Shown piece by piece: positions 16,746 through 25,616 of a DNA stretch of 34,362 nt. The position numbers were made by a program, and so were the translations under genes. Where the stretch lies: NCBI GenBank assembly GCA_015058045.1, contig SVDC01000042.1:1-34362 (forward strand), in the 5' to 3' direction. Every line of letters begins with the position of its first letter. Within the stretch, counting starts at the first letter, position 1. This DNA is from Cellulosilyticum sp. Lineage in GTDB: Bacteria > Bacillota > Clostridia > Lachnospirales > Cellulosilyticaceae. The notes under the pieces were generated by a model. The model searched no databases. It was not told the DNA's origin and was given only the letters and a program-made list of their open reading frames with translations.

Positions 16746-19031
16746 TTATTTTTGATAAGGAAAGGTAATGATTACTTTAAATAAATCTCCATCAATGAAA
16801 ATCTCAAATTTTCCATCCTGAAGTTCTGTTAGATTTCTTGCAATAGCAAGTCCTAATCCAGAACCTTCTGTATTTCTAGATTTATCTCCCCTTTTGAAAC
16901 GCTCCATAATCTCCTCAGCAGTAAAGTGCATCTCATACGCTGATATATTTCTAAAAATAATCTGTACTTGTTCTCCTTCTGTTTGACAATCAATATACAC
17001 CCTTGAATTTAACTCTGCATATTTTAAAATATTACTCATTAAATTTTCAAATATACGATAGGTCCTCCTACCATCTAAGCTGCAATAAAGCTTTTCCTCT
17101 GGCAAACGTACTTTAAATTGAAGTCCACTAGCTGTTATCTTTTCAGTTAATTCTCCCATAGTTTGCTTTAATAGTGCTACAATATCTAATTGCTCTTTTA
17201 CCAGTTCAATATTTCCGCTAGCTGTTTTACTCGCTTCAAATAGATCCTCTATTAAAATTTTAAGTCGCTGAGATTTTTTATCTAAGATCTCCACATACTC
17301 TTTAAATTCTTCTTTTGTTAAATCCTCTTTCTTTAGTAAATCCACATAATTAATGATAGAAGTAAGAGGCGTTTTTAAGTCATGAGAAACATTAGAAATA
17401 AGTTCTGTTTTCATTCTTTGACTAATCACTTCTTGTTTAACAGCTTCTTTAAAATCTCTATCAATGTTAGAAAGCTCATCCATAATAGGACTTAAAAAGT
17501 TTCTAGCTTTATGATTTATAACCTCCCCATTATGTACTCCAGCTGCAATTTCCGTCACCTTATAATAAAGCTCACTATACCTCTTTATTCTTCTAAAATA
17601 AAATAGCATCATCCCAATTCCGAGCATAATGGAAAATATAATGCCCCATTCAAATCCTACATTACTTACTACAAAAAGCCCTAGTAAACACAGGCTATAA
17701 GCAATCATTCCTAGTATGGCTTTAATCAAATTTTCTATAGAAATAAAATGCTTTGTTGCTCCCTTTATTTGCTGAATCTGTCTTATCATTTTTTCATAAT
17801 GCCATAAGTGCATAAATTCTATTATAGTAATCGTACCGATTAAAATAATAGCGGCTAATATGACAATATCTTCGGCATACTCCCAAGTACCGTAACATAA
17901 GACCATTAACCCCAATATATGTAATATTGTATAAACTGCTAATTTAAACTTATATGACTTTCTAACATCTATTCCAATAATCGTATATATTTCACTCATA
18001 ATAATCTTCAAAATATGCGGGTGTGTTATAATCCAGCTTTGATTTTTAATTTCTTTCCACTGTTTCTTTTTATACAATGTAAAAATATACACTATATAGT
18101 AGCCCAGTATCCACACCATAAGCCATAAAGTAAGCATTATTTTTAAGCCTTGTTTAAAAGGATCATACAAACTCTGATATGCCCTCTGATGATAATATAA
18201 GCGCCAATATATATGGTTACCCGTAATGCCTAGCCAAAATAAACCTACTAGTTTTATCTCCGTAGCTAGCTTATAAAACAGTTCTAAAAGCTTTCCTTTA
18301 AATCTATTTGCTCTAGCTCCTATCATAACTAAAATAAGATAAACACCCATAAAACCCATGTTAGCTAAGAGTAAGATTTTAATTCGTGCCGTTTTCATAT
18401 AGTTTTGTATATTTTCATATATAAAATCCTGAGTATAAAGGTACTCTCCCTCTAATATATAGTAGGATACCTCTATGTTCTTATAGCTCTCCTTCTTCTG
18501 TTGGATATTTCCTACACTCCCTTGCTTAATGAGTCCATCTAGTCTATCACGAAATAGCTGGGTACTTTCGCTAAAATAGCTTTGGTCCTTTTCTATATTG
18601 CTATCTACACTGTAGTTTAATGCATCATAAAATCTAACCTGGAAATAAAACTTACTATTTTGTTTTAGTAACGCAGAATTGTTTGCATTCCCATTATCAT
18701 TGGTAAAGAATTGCTTTAAACCGTTTGAATTCACTTTTGTGATATAATAAATGATGTTATCTACTTGTTCAAATCTGCTATCATAAATTTCTTCATTCTG
18801 CTCCAATTCTGTCTGCTTTAAATAACAGGTTAAATCTGCTAGAGTATGCATAAAATCTTCACTTTTAAAATATGCTTTTTCTGCCATAACTCTTACTAAA
18901 ACTGTTTGCCCTAGAGCTACTGAAATCAAAATACTAATGACTAAAAAGATAGCTCCTAAACTTATTGGACTAAGCCAACGTCTTTCTTTAATCTCTAAAT
19001 ATTCTTCTTTACTTTTCAAATTTGTATCCAA
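16746..19031 (-). CDS. Large multi-pass sensor histidine kinase
   Basis: A 761-residue membrane kinase. TM1 (about 22-46) is followed by an extracellular sensor region (about 47-215), then about seven further membrane segments (218-480), a short linker, and the kinase core. HisKA has His550 in NVSHDLKTPL. HATPase has the N box at Asn663/Asn667 and GSGLGLAIAR at 723-732. The partner response regulator gene ends 23 nt inside this gene. The start codon is TTG at 19031, with an AGGTGG about 9 nt upstream; no ATG occurs before TM1, so a non-ATG start is likely. The signal is unknown. Confidence 0.9.
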   Translation of the reverse strand: MDTNLKSKEEYLEIKERRWLSPISLGAIFLVISILISVALGQTVLVRVMAEKAYFKSEDFMHTLADLTCYLKQTELEQNEEIYDSRFEQVDNIIYYITKVNSNGLKQFFTNDNGNANNSALLKQNSKFYFQVRFYDALNYSVDSNIEKDQSYFSESTQLFRDRLDGLIKQGSVGNIQQKKESYKNIEVSYYILEGEYLYTQDFIYENIQNYMKTARIKILLLANMGFMGVYLILVMIGARANRFKGKLLELFYKLATEIKLVGLFWLGITGNHIYWRLYYHQRAYQSLYDPFKQGLKIMLTLWLMVWILGYYIVYIFTLYKKKQWKEIKNQSWIITHPHILKIIMSEIYTIIGIDVRKSYKFKLAVYTILHILGLMVLCYGTWEYAEDIVILAAIILIGTITIIEFMHLWHYEKMIRQIQQIKGATKHFISIENLIKAILGMIAYSLCLLGLFVVSNVGFEWGIIFSIMLGIGMMLFYFRRIKRYSELYYKVTEIAAGVHNGEVINHKARNFLSPIMDELSNIDRDFKEAVKQEVISQRMKTELISNVSHDLKTPLTSIINYVDLLKKEDLTKEEFKEYVEILDKKSQRLKILIEDLFEASKTASGNIELVKEQLDIVALLKQTMGELTEKITASGLQFKVRLPEEKLYCSLDGRRTYRIFENLMSNILKYAELNSRVYIDCQTEGEQVQIIFRNISAYEMHFTAEEIMERFKRGDKSRNTEGSGLGLAIARNLTELQDGKFEIFIDGDLFKVIITFPYQK

Positions 19032-19701
19032 TCCCCCACACCACCTTTAAATATTTTGGTTCCTTTGGATTAATCTCGATTTTTTCTCTAATTCTTCTAA
19101 TATGTACTGTCACAGTTTCTGCCCCGCTATAAGCCACTTCATTCCATACTTTTTCATAAATTTGTTCAATAGAAAATACCTGATTGGGATGACTCATGAG
19201 TAAATATAAAATTCCGTATTCAGTTGGTGTTAGCCTAACCGCTACTTCCTCTACATAAACCTGATTACTCATCTTATTTAATTTGATGCCACCAATGACT
19301 ATTTCATCTGTATTTTCCTCTACACGTTTAGCATAATCTTTTGAGCGCCTTAAGGCAGAATTTACCCTAGCCAAAAGTTCCATAGGATTAAATGGCTTAG
19401 TCACATAATCATCTGCCCCAATATTAAGTCCCCATATTTTATCTGTATCCTCTGATTTTGCCGTTAGCATAATAATGGGCACAATACTTTTTTCTCTAAT
19501 CTTAAGTGTTGTTTGAACCCCATCCATAATCGGCATCATTAAATCCATTAAAATTAAATCAAAGGATTCCTTTTCAAATAACTCAAGTGCCTCTTGTCCA
19601 TTACTTGCTTTAACCACTTCATATTGCTGTGTTTTTAGATAGACCTCTATTGCCTTTGCAATTTCCACTTCATCCTCAACCACTAAAATTCTATCTGCCA
19701 C
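19009..19701 (-). CDS. OmpR-family response regulator
   Basis: A 230-residue transcription factor with a receiver domain (1-120) and a winged-helix DNA-binding domain (about 130-228). The acidic pocket includes Glu9-Asp10, the phosphorylation site Asp53 in MDLMMP, Thr80 and Lys102. The C-terminal VWGIGYKF hairpin is typical. It starts with GTG, preceded by GAGGGG at 6 nt. It overlaps the kinase gene by 23 nt, so the pair is translationally linked. Upstream lies an 11-bp direct repeat (19767-19788) of the type bound by this family. The regulon is unknown. Confidence 0.94.
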   Translation of the reverse strand: MADRILVVEDEVEIAKAIEVYLKTQQYEVVKASNGQEALELFEKESFDLILMDLMMPIMDGVQTTLKIREKSIVPIIMLTAKSEDTDKIWGLNIGADDYVTKPFNPMELLARVNSALRRSKDYAKRVEENTDEIVIGGIKLNKMSNQVYVEEVAVRLTPTEYGILYLLMSHPNQVFSIEQIYEKVWNEVAYSGAETVTVHIRRIREKIEINPKEPKYLKVVWGIGYKFEK

Positions 19702-19766
19702 CTTTTTCCCCTCATTTCTATGACACTCTTACTATATCTTATATTTTTTACAAACTAGTATTTATA

Positions 19767-19788
19767 TTTCTTAAAACTTTCTTAAAAT
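19767..19788 (-). promoter_or_regulatory. 11-bp direct repeat, candidate response regulator site
   Basis: Plus strand TTTCTTAAAAC and TTTCTTAAAAT are adjacent (10 of 11 identical), giving an 11-bp period, one DNA turn, about 65 nt before the response regulator gene. OmpR-family regulators bind such tandem repeats. The site would allow autoregulation; activation or repression depends on which promoter is used. Confidence 0.5.
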
Positions 19789-19865
19789 TATATACCTTGT
19801 CATTGTACAATGCGTTTAATACTCTATCAACTCCGCTGTTTCAATCCACTACTTATACAAATAAA

Positions 19866-19893
19866 AAAGGCTTAGTATCTCTACCAAACCTTT
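19866..19893 (-). terminator. Intrinsic terminator after rnhA
   Basis: Minus strand AAAGGTTTGGTA, loop GAGA, TACTAAGCCTTT with two G-U pairs, then a U-tract; it lies 27 bases past the RNase H stop. Confidence 0.8.
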
Positions 19894-19919
19894 ATCTTAT
19901 ATGCCCCTTGACTATATTT

Positions 19920-20372
19920 TTAAGCTAATTCATCCATTGCTTTATTAACTAGGGCATCTACACGAATGTTCCCTGCTACATCTGCATGACCTTTTACTTT
20001 AATAAATTGAATGTCTGTACATTGCGCTACCAATTCATCCATCCTAATCCAAAGTTCTTTATTTTCTACAGGCTCTTTCTTTGAATTAACCCAACCTTTT
20101 TTCTTCCATCCATGAATCCAGGATGTAATACCATTAATACAGTAAGCTGAATCGCTGTGGAGACGAATGGGAATCGTCTTGTTTTTAATAGCTTCTAAAG
20201 CCTTAATAATAGCTATCATCTCCATTTGGTTATTAGTTGCACCATAACACGCCTCCGCACCTTCTTTATGGTGTGGTCCATAACTTAATGTATACGCCCA
20301 TGCCGATACACAGTCTTCTTTGCCATTTCCTCTCGCTCCACCATCTGTATAAACCATAATTACATTTTCCAT
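19920..20372 (-). CDS. rnhA: Ribonuclease HI
   Basis: A 150-residue enzyme that cuts RNA in RNA-DNA hybrids. The four catalytic acids are visible: Asp10 in YTDGGARGNG, Glu51 in NNQMEM, Asp74 in LHSDSAY, and Asp139 in RVDALV, with His129 in KGHAD. The basic handle region (WIHGWKKKGW) is present. GGAGG lies before the ATG. It is the last gene of a run behind the SPFH protein and the 58-residue ribbon-helix-helix-like gene (30 nt gap), ending at a terminator. Why an RNase H follows a membrane scaffold gene is not evident. Confidence 0.95.
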   Translation of the reverse strand: MENVIMVYTDGGARGNGKEDCVSAWAYTLSYGPHHKEGAEACYGATNNQMEMIAIIKALEAIKNKTIPIRLHSDSAYCINGITSWIHGWKKKGWVNSKKEPVENKELWIRMDELVAQCTDIQFIKVKGHADVAGNIRVDALVNKAMDELA

Positions 20373-20402
20373 TGCATATCCTCCATTAATTTAGCAAATT
20401 GT

Positions 20403-20579
20403 TTATTCTGTTTCTTTTTGCTTTTTTCGTTTTTTAACGCACTCCGTCAGCAAATACTCAATCTGTCCATTAATGGATCTAAAATCATCTTCTGCCCATG
20501 CTGCAAGTTCGTTCCATAGACTTGGTGACAACCTTAGTAGCACCTGTTTTTTTTCTTTTTCCTTTGATTTTCCTTCCAT
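20403..20579 (-). CDS. Small ribbon-helix-helix-like protein (58 aa)
   Basis: A short gene read directly from the minus strand: it starts MEGKSKEKEKKQVLLRL and ends KKQKETE. Its core (QVLLRLSPSLWNELAAWAED, then a helix with SINGQIEYLLTECVKK) fits the Arc/MetJ-type ribbon-helix-helix plan: one beta strand followed by two helices. Such dimers bind DNA, but very small ones can be antitoxins or accessory factors. It lies 24 nt after the SPFH gene and 30 nt before rnhA. AAAGGA sits about 9 nt upstream of its ATG. No toxin gene is beside it. The DNA target is unknown. Confidence 0.75.
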   Translation of the reverse strand: MEGKSKEKEKKQVLLRLSPSLWNELAAWAEDDFRSINGQIEYLLTECVKKRKKQKETE

Positions 20580-20603
20580 GCTATAAGGTCCTTTCCATTT
20601 ATT

Positions 20604-21674
20604 CTAATAAATTGAACCACTATTTACAATAGGCTGTGCATCCTTATTGCCGCATAAAACAACAAGCAAATTGCTTACCATTGCTGCTTTACGTTCTTCA
20701 TCTAGTTCTACGATGTTATTTTCACCTAATTGTGTAAGTGCCATCTCTACCATACCTACTGCACCTTCTACAATTTTTTGCCTTGCCGCAATAATAGCCG
20801 CTGCTTGTTGTCTTTGTAACATAGCAGAAGCAATTTCAGGTGCATAAGAAAGATGGGTAATACGTGCTTCTAAGATTTCCAGCCCTGCAATGTCTACTTT
20901 TTCTTGTAATTCTCTTTTCATAATATCTGCTACTTCTTGACTACTACCACGAAGTGTTTTTTCACCTATTGCATCCTCATCCATACTATCATAAGGATAG
21001 CATCTTGCTACATTACGAATAATAGCATCACACTGAGTAGAAACATAAGTTTTATAATTATCCACATTAAAAACAGCTTTTGTTGGTTCTTTTACCTTCC
21101 AAATCACTACTGCCCCAATTTCAATAGGATTTCCTAATTCATCATTTACTTTTTGTTTTCCATTTTCTAAAGTATTTGCTTTTAAAGAAATCTTCTTACT
21201 TGATCCAGCATTAATCTGAGGGCTAGTCGTAGTTGTATTGGTATTCCCTACATTAACAACCACATTTGCCTTATCTGTTGCTGGATTAATGGCACCACAA
21301 AATGGATTTAGCCAATAAAATCCTTCTTCCTTTAAAGTCCCCACATATTGACCAAATAATGTAAATACCATCGCTTCATTTGGATTAATAATATGAAAAC
21401 CAAATAGTAAAATAATATCTATAATCACCCAAATAATACTAGCTACAATTAAAATACCACCTAATACAGATTGTAATGTGTTAGTTGTGGCAATTACGGT
21501 CCCTGCCTCTAATACAAAGTGTGTTGGATTTTGCGCATTTTCAACACAAATAATCCCTCCAACCAAAGCAACAAAGCCTATTAATAAACCTAATAATAGC
21601 AATAGAAGCATTCTCATACCTTTTTTTGCTTTAGGCTTTTTTTCTTCATATACAACTGCCTTTTTTTCTTCCAT
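20604..21674 (-). CDS. SPFH/band 7 domain membrane protein
   Basis: A 356-residue protein with a Lys-rich cytosolic start, two membrane segments (about 20-47 and 70-93), then an SPFH domain (about 95-290). The family (stomatins, flotillins, prohibitins) forms large membrane-bound oligomers that organise lipids and proteins. Typical features are [25 protein letters not shown] at the start of the domain (marker: NPNEAMV...FGxYxGTxxxxGFxW) and an Ala-rich helix ([20 protein letters not shown]). The ATG at 21674 was chosen because GAGGAG lies 8 nt upstream; a GTG three codons earlier touches that site. First gene of SPFH, small ribbon-helix-helix-like gene, rnhA. Confidence 0.9.
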   Translation of the reverse strand: MEEKKAVVYEEKKPKAKKGMRMLLLLLLGLLIGFVALVGGIICVENAQNPTHFVLEAGTVIATTNTLQSVLGGILIVASIIWVIIDIILLFGFHIINPNEAMVFTLFGQYVGTLKEEGFYWLNPFCGAINPATDKANVVVNVGNTNTTTTSPQINAGSSKKISLKANTLENGKQKVNDELGNPIEIGAVVIWKVKEPTKAVFNVDNYKTYVSTQCDAIIRNVARCYPYDSMDEDAIGEKTLRGSSQEVADIMKRELQEKVDIAGLEILEARITHLSYAPEIASAMLQRQQAAAIIAARQKIVEGAVGMVEMALTQLGENNIVELDEERKAAMVSNLLVVLCGNKDAQPIVNSGSIY

Positions 21675-21833
21675 AATACCCACTCCTCATATATAATATT
21701 GATATCATTTTAATATCATAACCATATTAATCCTTTTTAAGCACTTGCGTGAATTATTTATAATTATTTTATATTTACCAGAGCCCACTCTTTTTATCTT
21801 CTCAATTCTTTTCAATAAAACCCCTGATAAAAT

Positions 21834-21869
21834 AAAAAAATGCTAAAGTAATTACCTTAGCATTTTTTT
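21834..21869 (-). terminator. Intrinsic terminator of the aminopeptidase P gene
   Basis: A 13-bp stem (21834-21846 with 21857-21869), AAAAAAATGCTAA, with U-tracts, between the peptidase stop and the SPFH gene. Confidence 0.85.
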
Positions 21870-21954
21870 ATTGGATATACTTTATTGCTTTATCTATTGC
21901 TATATGAAAAGACCTAATAGCAAAAGATAAGTTCTTTGACGCCTCATTATTCCA

Positions 21955-23745
21955 TTAAAGTATAATAGATTGTGTATGTTCTTTAAGCCATTTAAGAGCT
22001 TCTCCTTCTAGTCTTGGTGCAAGCTTATTATAAACCATTTCATGATAATCATTAAGCCAGTTGATTTCATCTGCATTAAGTAAAGTAAAATCTACTGGGG
22101 TTAAATCAATAGGAAAATAAGTTACATTTTCAAATTGATAGAATTTACCATCTGGTGTGTCTAAATAGTCTGTTACCAGTAAGATATTTTCTATACGCAC
22201 CCCATGACTTCCTTGAATGTAAATACCAGGCTCGTCTGTAATCAGCATGCCTTTCTTAAATGGCACATGATTACTCATACGTAAGCTTTGAGGCCCTTCA
22301 TGAACGCCTAGCATAAAACCTACACCATGCCCTGTACCACATTTATAGTCTAAACCATAAGCCCATATTGGCCCTCTGGCTAAAATATCTAAATTAGCTC
22401 CCGTACAGCCCTCCATAAAAATTGCTTTTGCCATATTAATATGAGATTTAAGTACTAAAGTATAATGAAGTCTTTCTTCATCTGTTATAGGACCTAAAGC
22501 AATGGTTCTTGTAATATCTGTTGTACCTTCTAAATATTGTCCACCACTGTCAATAAGTAGTAAACCTTCTTTTTCAAGTATCTTATGATTTTCCTTGGTA
22601 GGCGCATAGTGCATCATTGCCGCATTTTCTTTATATCCTACAATAGAAGAAAAACTTTCCCCTTTGTTATTTTCCTGTGCTGCTCTTGCACAAGTTAGCA
22701 TTGAAAGCAAATCATATTCAGAAAGGCTCTGGTTATTTGCAAGCTGTTTTTCTAGCTCCACCATAAAATAGGTTAATGCACATCCATCTTTGATATGAGC
22801 TTCTTTGATACTCTTTATTTCTACTTCATTTTTAACGGCTTTTAAATCCATTATGATGTCACTATCTTCTACTATTTTCACCGATAAGTTCTTATCTAAT
22901 AACTGATATAAATGATAATTTAATACTTGTGTATTGCATAACACTTTAGCTGGCTGATGAATCTCCTTCAGCATTTGATCAATTTCTTCATACTTTTTAA
23001 TTTCTACGCCGTGTAGTTTAAGTGCCATACTAACATCTATAGGTAGTCTGGAACCATCTATGTATAAATAAGCTTTTTCTCTTGTTATATAAGCATAAGC
23101 TACTGCCATTGGATTATAAGCAATATCACTTGCCCTTATATTAAAAAGCCATGCAATACTGGCAAGCTCATTAAGTACATAACCATCTAACTCTCTCTTT
23201 ACCATAATTTCTCTGACCTGCGTCAATTTTTCTTTACAGCTTAAGCCTGTAAACCTAGTATCATGAAGATAAACTTCTGTAAGCACTTCCTTAGGTCTAT
23301 CCTCCCATAAAGGTGACACTAAATCCAAACCTGCCTTTACCTTGATTCCCTTTTTTCTTAGATTCCCTTTCATTGCCTGCATAGTAGAGGCAGAAAAAAG
23401 TCTACCATCTATTCCAACAACTTCTGATTTCTTTAAATGCCTCATTAAATATTCTATGTAACTTAGTACGCCTTTTTCTCCCATTCTATAAAGCTTAATT
23501 TCACTATCCTCAAGCTGTTTTTCTGCTTGAATATAATAACGGCCATCTGTCCAAAGGCCACTTTCTGTCTCTGTTATCACCAAAGTACCCGCTGAACCTG
23601 TGAAGCCTGAAAAATAGGCTCTACTTTTCCAATGCTCTGAGACATATTCACTCATATGTGGATCGCTACTTGGAATAATATATGCATTAATCTCACTTTG
23701 CTTCATTGCTTGACGCAAACGTTCTAATTTATTTTCTATATTCAT
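21955..23745 (-). CDS. Aminopeptidase P family protein (M24B, three-domain form)
   Basis: A 596-residue Xaa-Pro aminopeptidase that removes an N-terminal residue before proline. The length and the two creatinase-like N-terminal domains (about 1-300) match the long, eukaryote-type APP1 form rather than the roughly 440-residue PepP form. The dinuclear metal site is complete: Asp399 and Asp410 (IDSGGQYLEGTTDITRT), His473 in GTGHGVG, Glu505 in DEPGIY and Glu519 in VRIEN. AGAGGA precedes the ATG. It has its own terminator. It is likely cytosolic since no signal peptide is seen. The GGDEF gene lies upstream on the same strand, 90 nt away. Confidence 0.93.
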   Translation of the reverse strand: MNIENKLERLRQAMKQSEINAYIIPSSDPHMSEYVSEHWKSRAYFSGFTGSAGTLVITETESGLWTDGRYYIQAEKQLEDSEIKLYRMGEKGVLSYIEYLMRHLKKSEVVGIDGRLFSASTMQAMKGNLRKKGIKVKAGLDLVSPLWEDRPKEVLTEVYLHDTRFTGLSCKEKLTQVREIMVKRELDGYVLNELASIAWLFNIRASDIAYNPMAVAYAYITREKAYLYIDGSRLPIDVSMALKLHGVEIKKYEEIDQMLKEIHQPAKVLCNTQVLNYHLYQLLDKNLSVKIVEDSDIIMDLKAVKNEVEIKSIKEAHIKDGCALTYFMVELEKQLANNQSLSEYDLLSMLTCARAAQENNKGESFSSIVGYKENAAMMHYAPTKENHKILEKEGLLLIDSGGQYLEGTTDITRTIALGPITDEERLHYTLVLKSHINMAKAIFMEGCTGANLDILARGPIWAYGLDYKCGTGHGVGFMLGVHEGPQSLRMSNHVPFKKGMLITDEPGIYIQGSHGVRIENILLVTDYLDTPDGKFYQFENVTYFPIDLTPVDFTLLNADEINWLNDYHEMVYNKLAPRLEGEALKWLKEHTQSIIL

Positions 23746-23835
23746 AGTCTAATCCTCTCATTCTTATACTACACTCATCACCTACTTTTTAGTTTAACAT
23801 AAGCCTACATTTTGAACAATTCAGTAACCTTAAAC

Positions 23836-25386
23836 TTATCTGTGACTTTTCATCTCAACTTTATTTTGATACATCATTTTATCTGCACGTTTAATCATAG
23901 ATTGCAGGGATTCATCTCTACTACTATTAAAAAAAGCATATCCTATGGCAAATCTAATAGGATATTGTGCCCATTTATTCGTTCTCTCTCTAATTTCCTC
24001 TATTCTGCTCATAAATTCACCAACCTCTTTATGAGTAATATTAGTCATAAAGATTCCAAATTCATCCCCACCTAGACGATAAAGTGCGCCCTTATGTTGT
24101 AATGCTTCTATTAATATGACCGTGCAAGCCTTTAAAAGCTTATCACCTGCTAAATGTCCATACTGATCATTAGTTTTCTTTAAGTCATTTACATCTATTG
24201 TAAAATAACATAATGATTCATATTGATATTTACTTGATTCAATTAATGCCATATCTCTCTCAAAAGCATTTCTATTATTAACCTCCAAAAGATTATCCCT
24301 ATAAACTTTTTTATTTTTAAATTCTGTCTGAAGTGTTACCACACAATTCATGACTTGCTCCGTTGTATCAATATTTTCTGGTAAAGACAATTCCTCCACT
24401 TGTGCTTTAATTAATATCTCTTTACCTTCTACCTTCCATGCTTGTGCAAACCTATTTCGTAATACTTCTAAACTTTCTAAGGCATTACGTTTACCTGAAG
24501 TTACTTCAATTAGCACAGTAGGCGTATATAAATAGATGCCATCTCTTGTTAAAGGTTGAATCCTTTTCTCTATTGCACTATAAAGCTCTCTTTCTATTTG
24601 TTGACCATATTTTTCACGAATATCTTCCATATTTTCTAGTATAATAACCACTAAATTAAACTTTTTATTTCTAATTATTTTATTTTGAATCATTGTTACA
24701 AGTGCATACTCATTAAAATAATGAAATTGATTTTCTAAAAAGGTATCTGGATTTTCTAAGTTCATAAATATACTAAAAGTACATAACGAACCTGCCAAAC
24801 CAGAAATTAAAAGTTCCGGATAATATCCTTGAATAAGCACAATTAATAAAATGGTTATAATACAACCTAGGCTAGTTTCTCTAGCTGGTTTACTCAGATA
24901 TTTCCAGTACCTTACTAAATAATATACCGACATGAGCATATAAATTGCTGCACATATGTAACACATCTGTGCAATTAGTCCATATGTATAGACATGCTGA
25001 GTATCTATATAATAATAAAGCTTATCTGTACAACATATACATATAGACAAAATAAAGGTTCCTACTATGATCTTTATTCCTACATTAGAAATTTCTTTAT
25101 TAGTACGAATTAAGCTCATAATATAAATACAAATTAACCCCATAAACAAATTAACACTTAGTATAAAAGCTCTGGTCATAAAATCATTGATCCAAACTGG
25201 AATTATATCTAAATTTCTTAATGTATAAATACTAGCTATATCCAATATTAAATTAGCAAGACATGTTCCTAAAATGACACTATAAATTCTACTTGAGTTA
25301 GTATGTACCTTCTTTAAATAAATATATTTTACCACCAAATACCCCGAAAAACACAAACATGCTATTTGCATTTTTATAAATTCCAC
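23836..25386 (-). CDS. Membrane diguanylate cyclase (GGDEF) with a degenerate extra GGDEF-like domain
   Basis: A 516-residue protein with about six to seven membrane segments (1-215), then two consecutive cytosolic domains. The second (about 365-510) is a full GGDEF domain: GGDEF at 439-443, VNDLKKTNDQYGHLAGD upstream. It should make cyclic di-GMP from two GTP. No RxxD inhibitory site precedes it (QHKG there). The first (about 235-355) keeps the fold pattern but not the motif (YTPTVLIEV where GGDEF would be), so it is probably a sensory or regulatory copy. The GTG at 25386 has GGGGGG 6 nt upstream; an ATG frame extends to 25413. Confidence 0.86.
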   Translation of the reverse strand: MEFIKMQIACLCFSGYLVVKYIYLKKVHTNSSRIYSVILGTCLANLILDIASIYTLRNLDIIPVWINDFMTRAFILSVNLFMGLICIYIMSLIRTNKEISNVGIKIIVGTFILSICICCTDKLYYYIDTQHVYTYGLIAQMCYICAAIYMLMSVYYLVRYWKYLSKPARETSLGCIITILLIVLIQGYYPELLISGLAGSLCTFSIFMNLENPDTFLENQFHYFNEYALVTMIQNKIIRNKKFNLVVIILENMEDIREKYGQQIERELYSAIEKRIQPLTRDGIYLYTPTVLIEVTSGKRNALESLEVLRNRFAQAWKVEGKEILIKAQVEELSLPENIDTTEQVMNCVVTLQTEFKNKKVYRDNLLEVNNRNAFERDMALIESSKYQYESLCYFTIDVNDLKKTNDQYGHLAGDKLLKACTVILIEALQHKGALYRLGGDEFGIFMTNITHKEVGEFMSRIEEIRERTNKWAQYPIRFAIGYAFFNSSRDESLQSMIKRADKMMYQNKVEMKSHR

Positions 25387-25523
25387 CCTTTTCCCCCCTA
25401 AAGCAAATGTCATTTTTTATATATTTTAGTATATTACAACACATTATCATGCACATGTAATAAAGTATATCTTATAATCTAAATTTTATAATTTTTTCAT
25501 CAGTTTTATTGATTTATTCTTAT

Positions 25524-25571
25524 AAAAAAAGCATTTAGTATAGATATATCTCTATACTAAATGCTTTTTTT
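25524..25571. terminator. Strong intrinsic terminator
   Basis: A 21-bp perfect stem (25524-25544 with 25551-25571) with a 6-nt loop lies after the symporter stop. U-tracts exist on both strands. Confidence 0.92.
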
Positions 25572-25616
25572 ATTCATCTGATTTTAAAATCTATTACATC
25601 ATTTTCTATCTATTCT

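Noticed and set aside
19801..19812. Perfect 12-bp palindrome CATTGTACAATG
   Set aside because: It is short, occurs in an AT-rich spacer, and could arise by chance; no link to a gene was seen.
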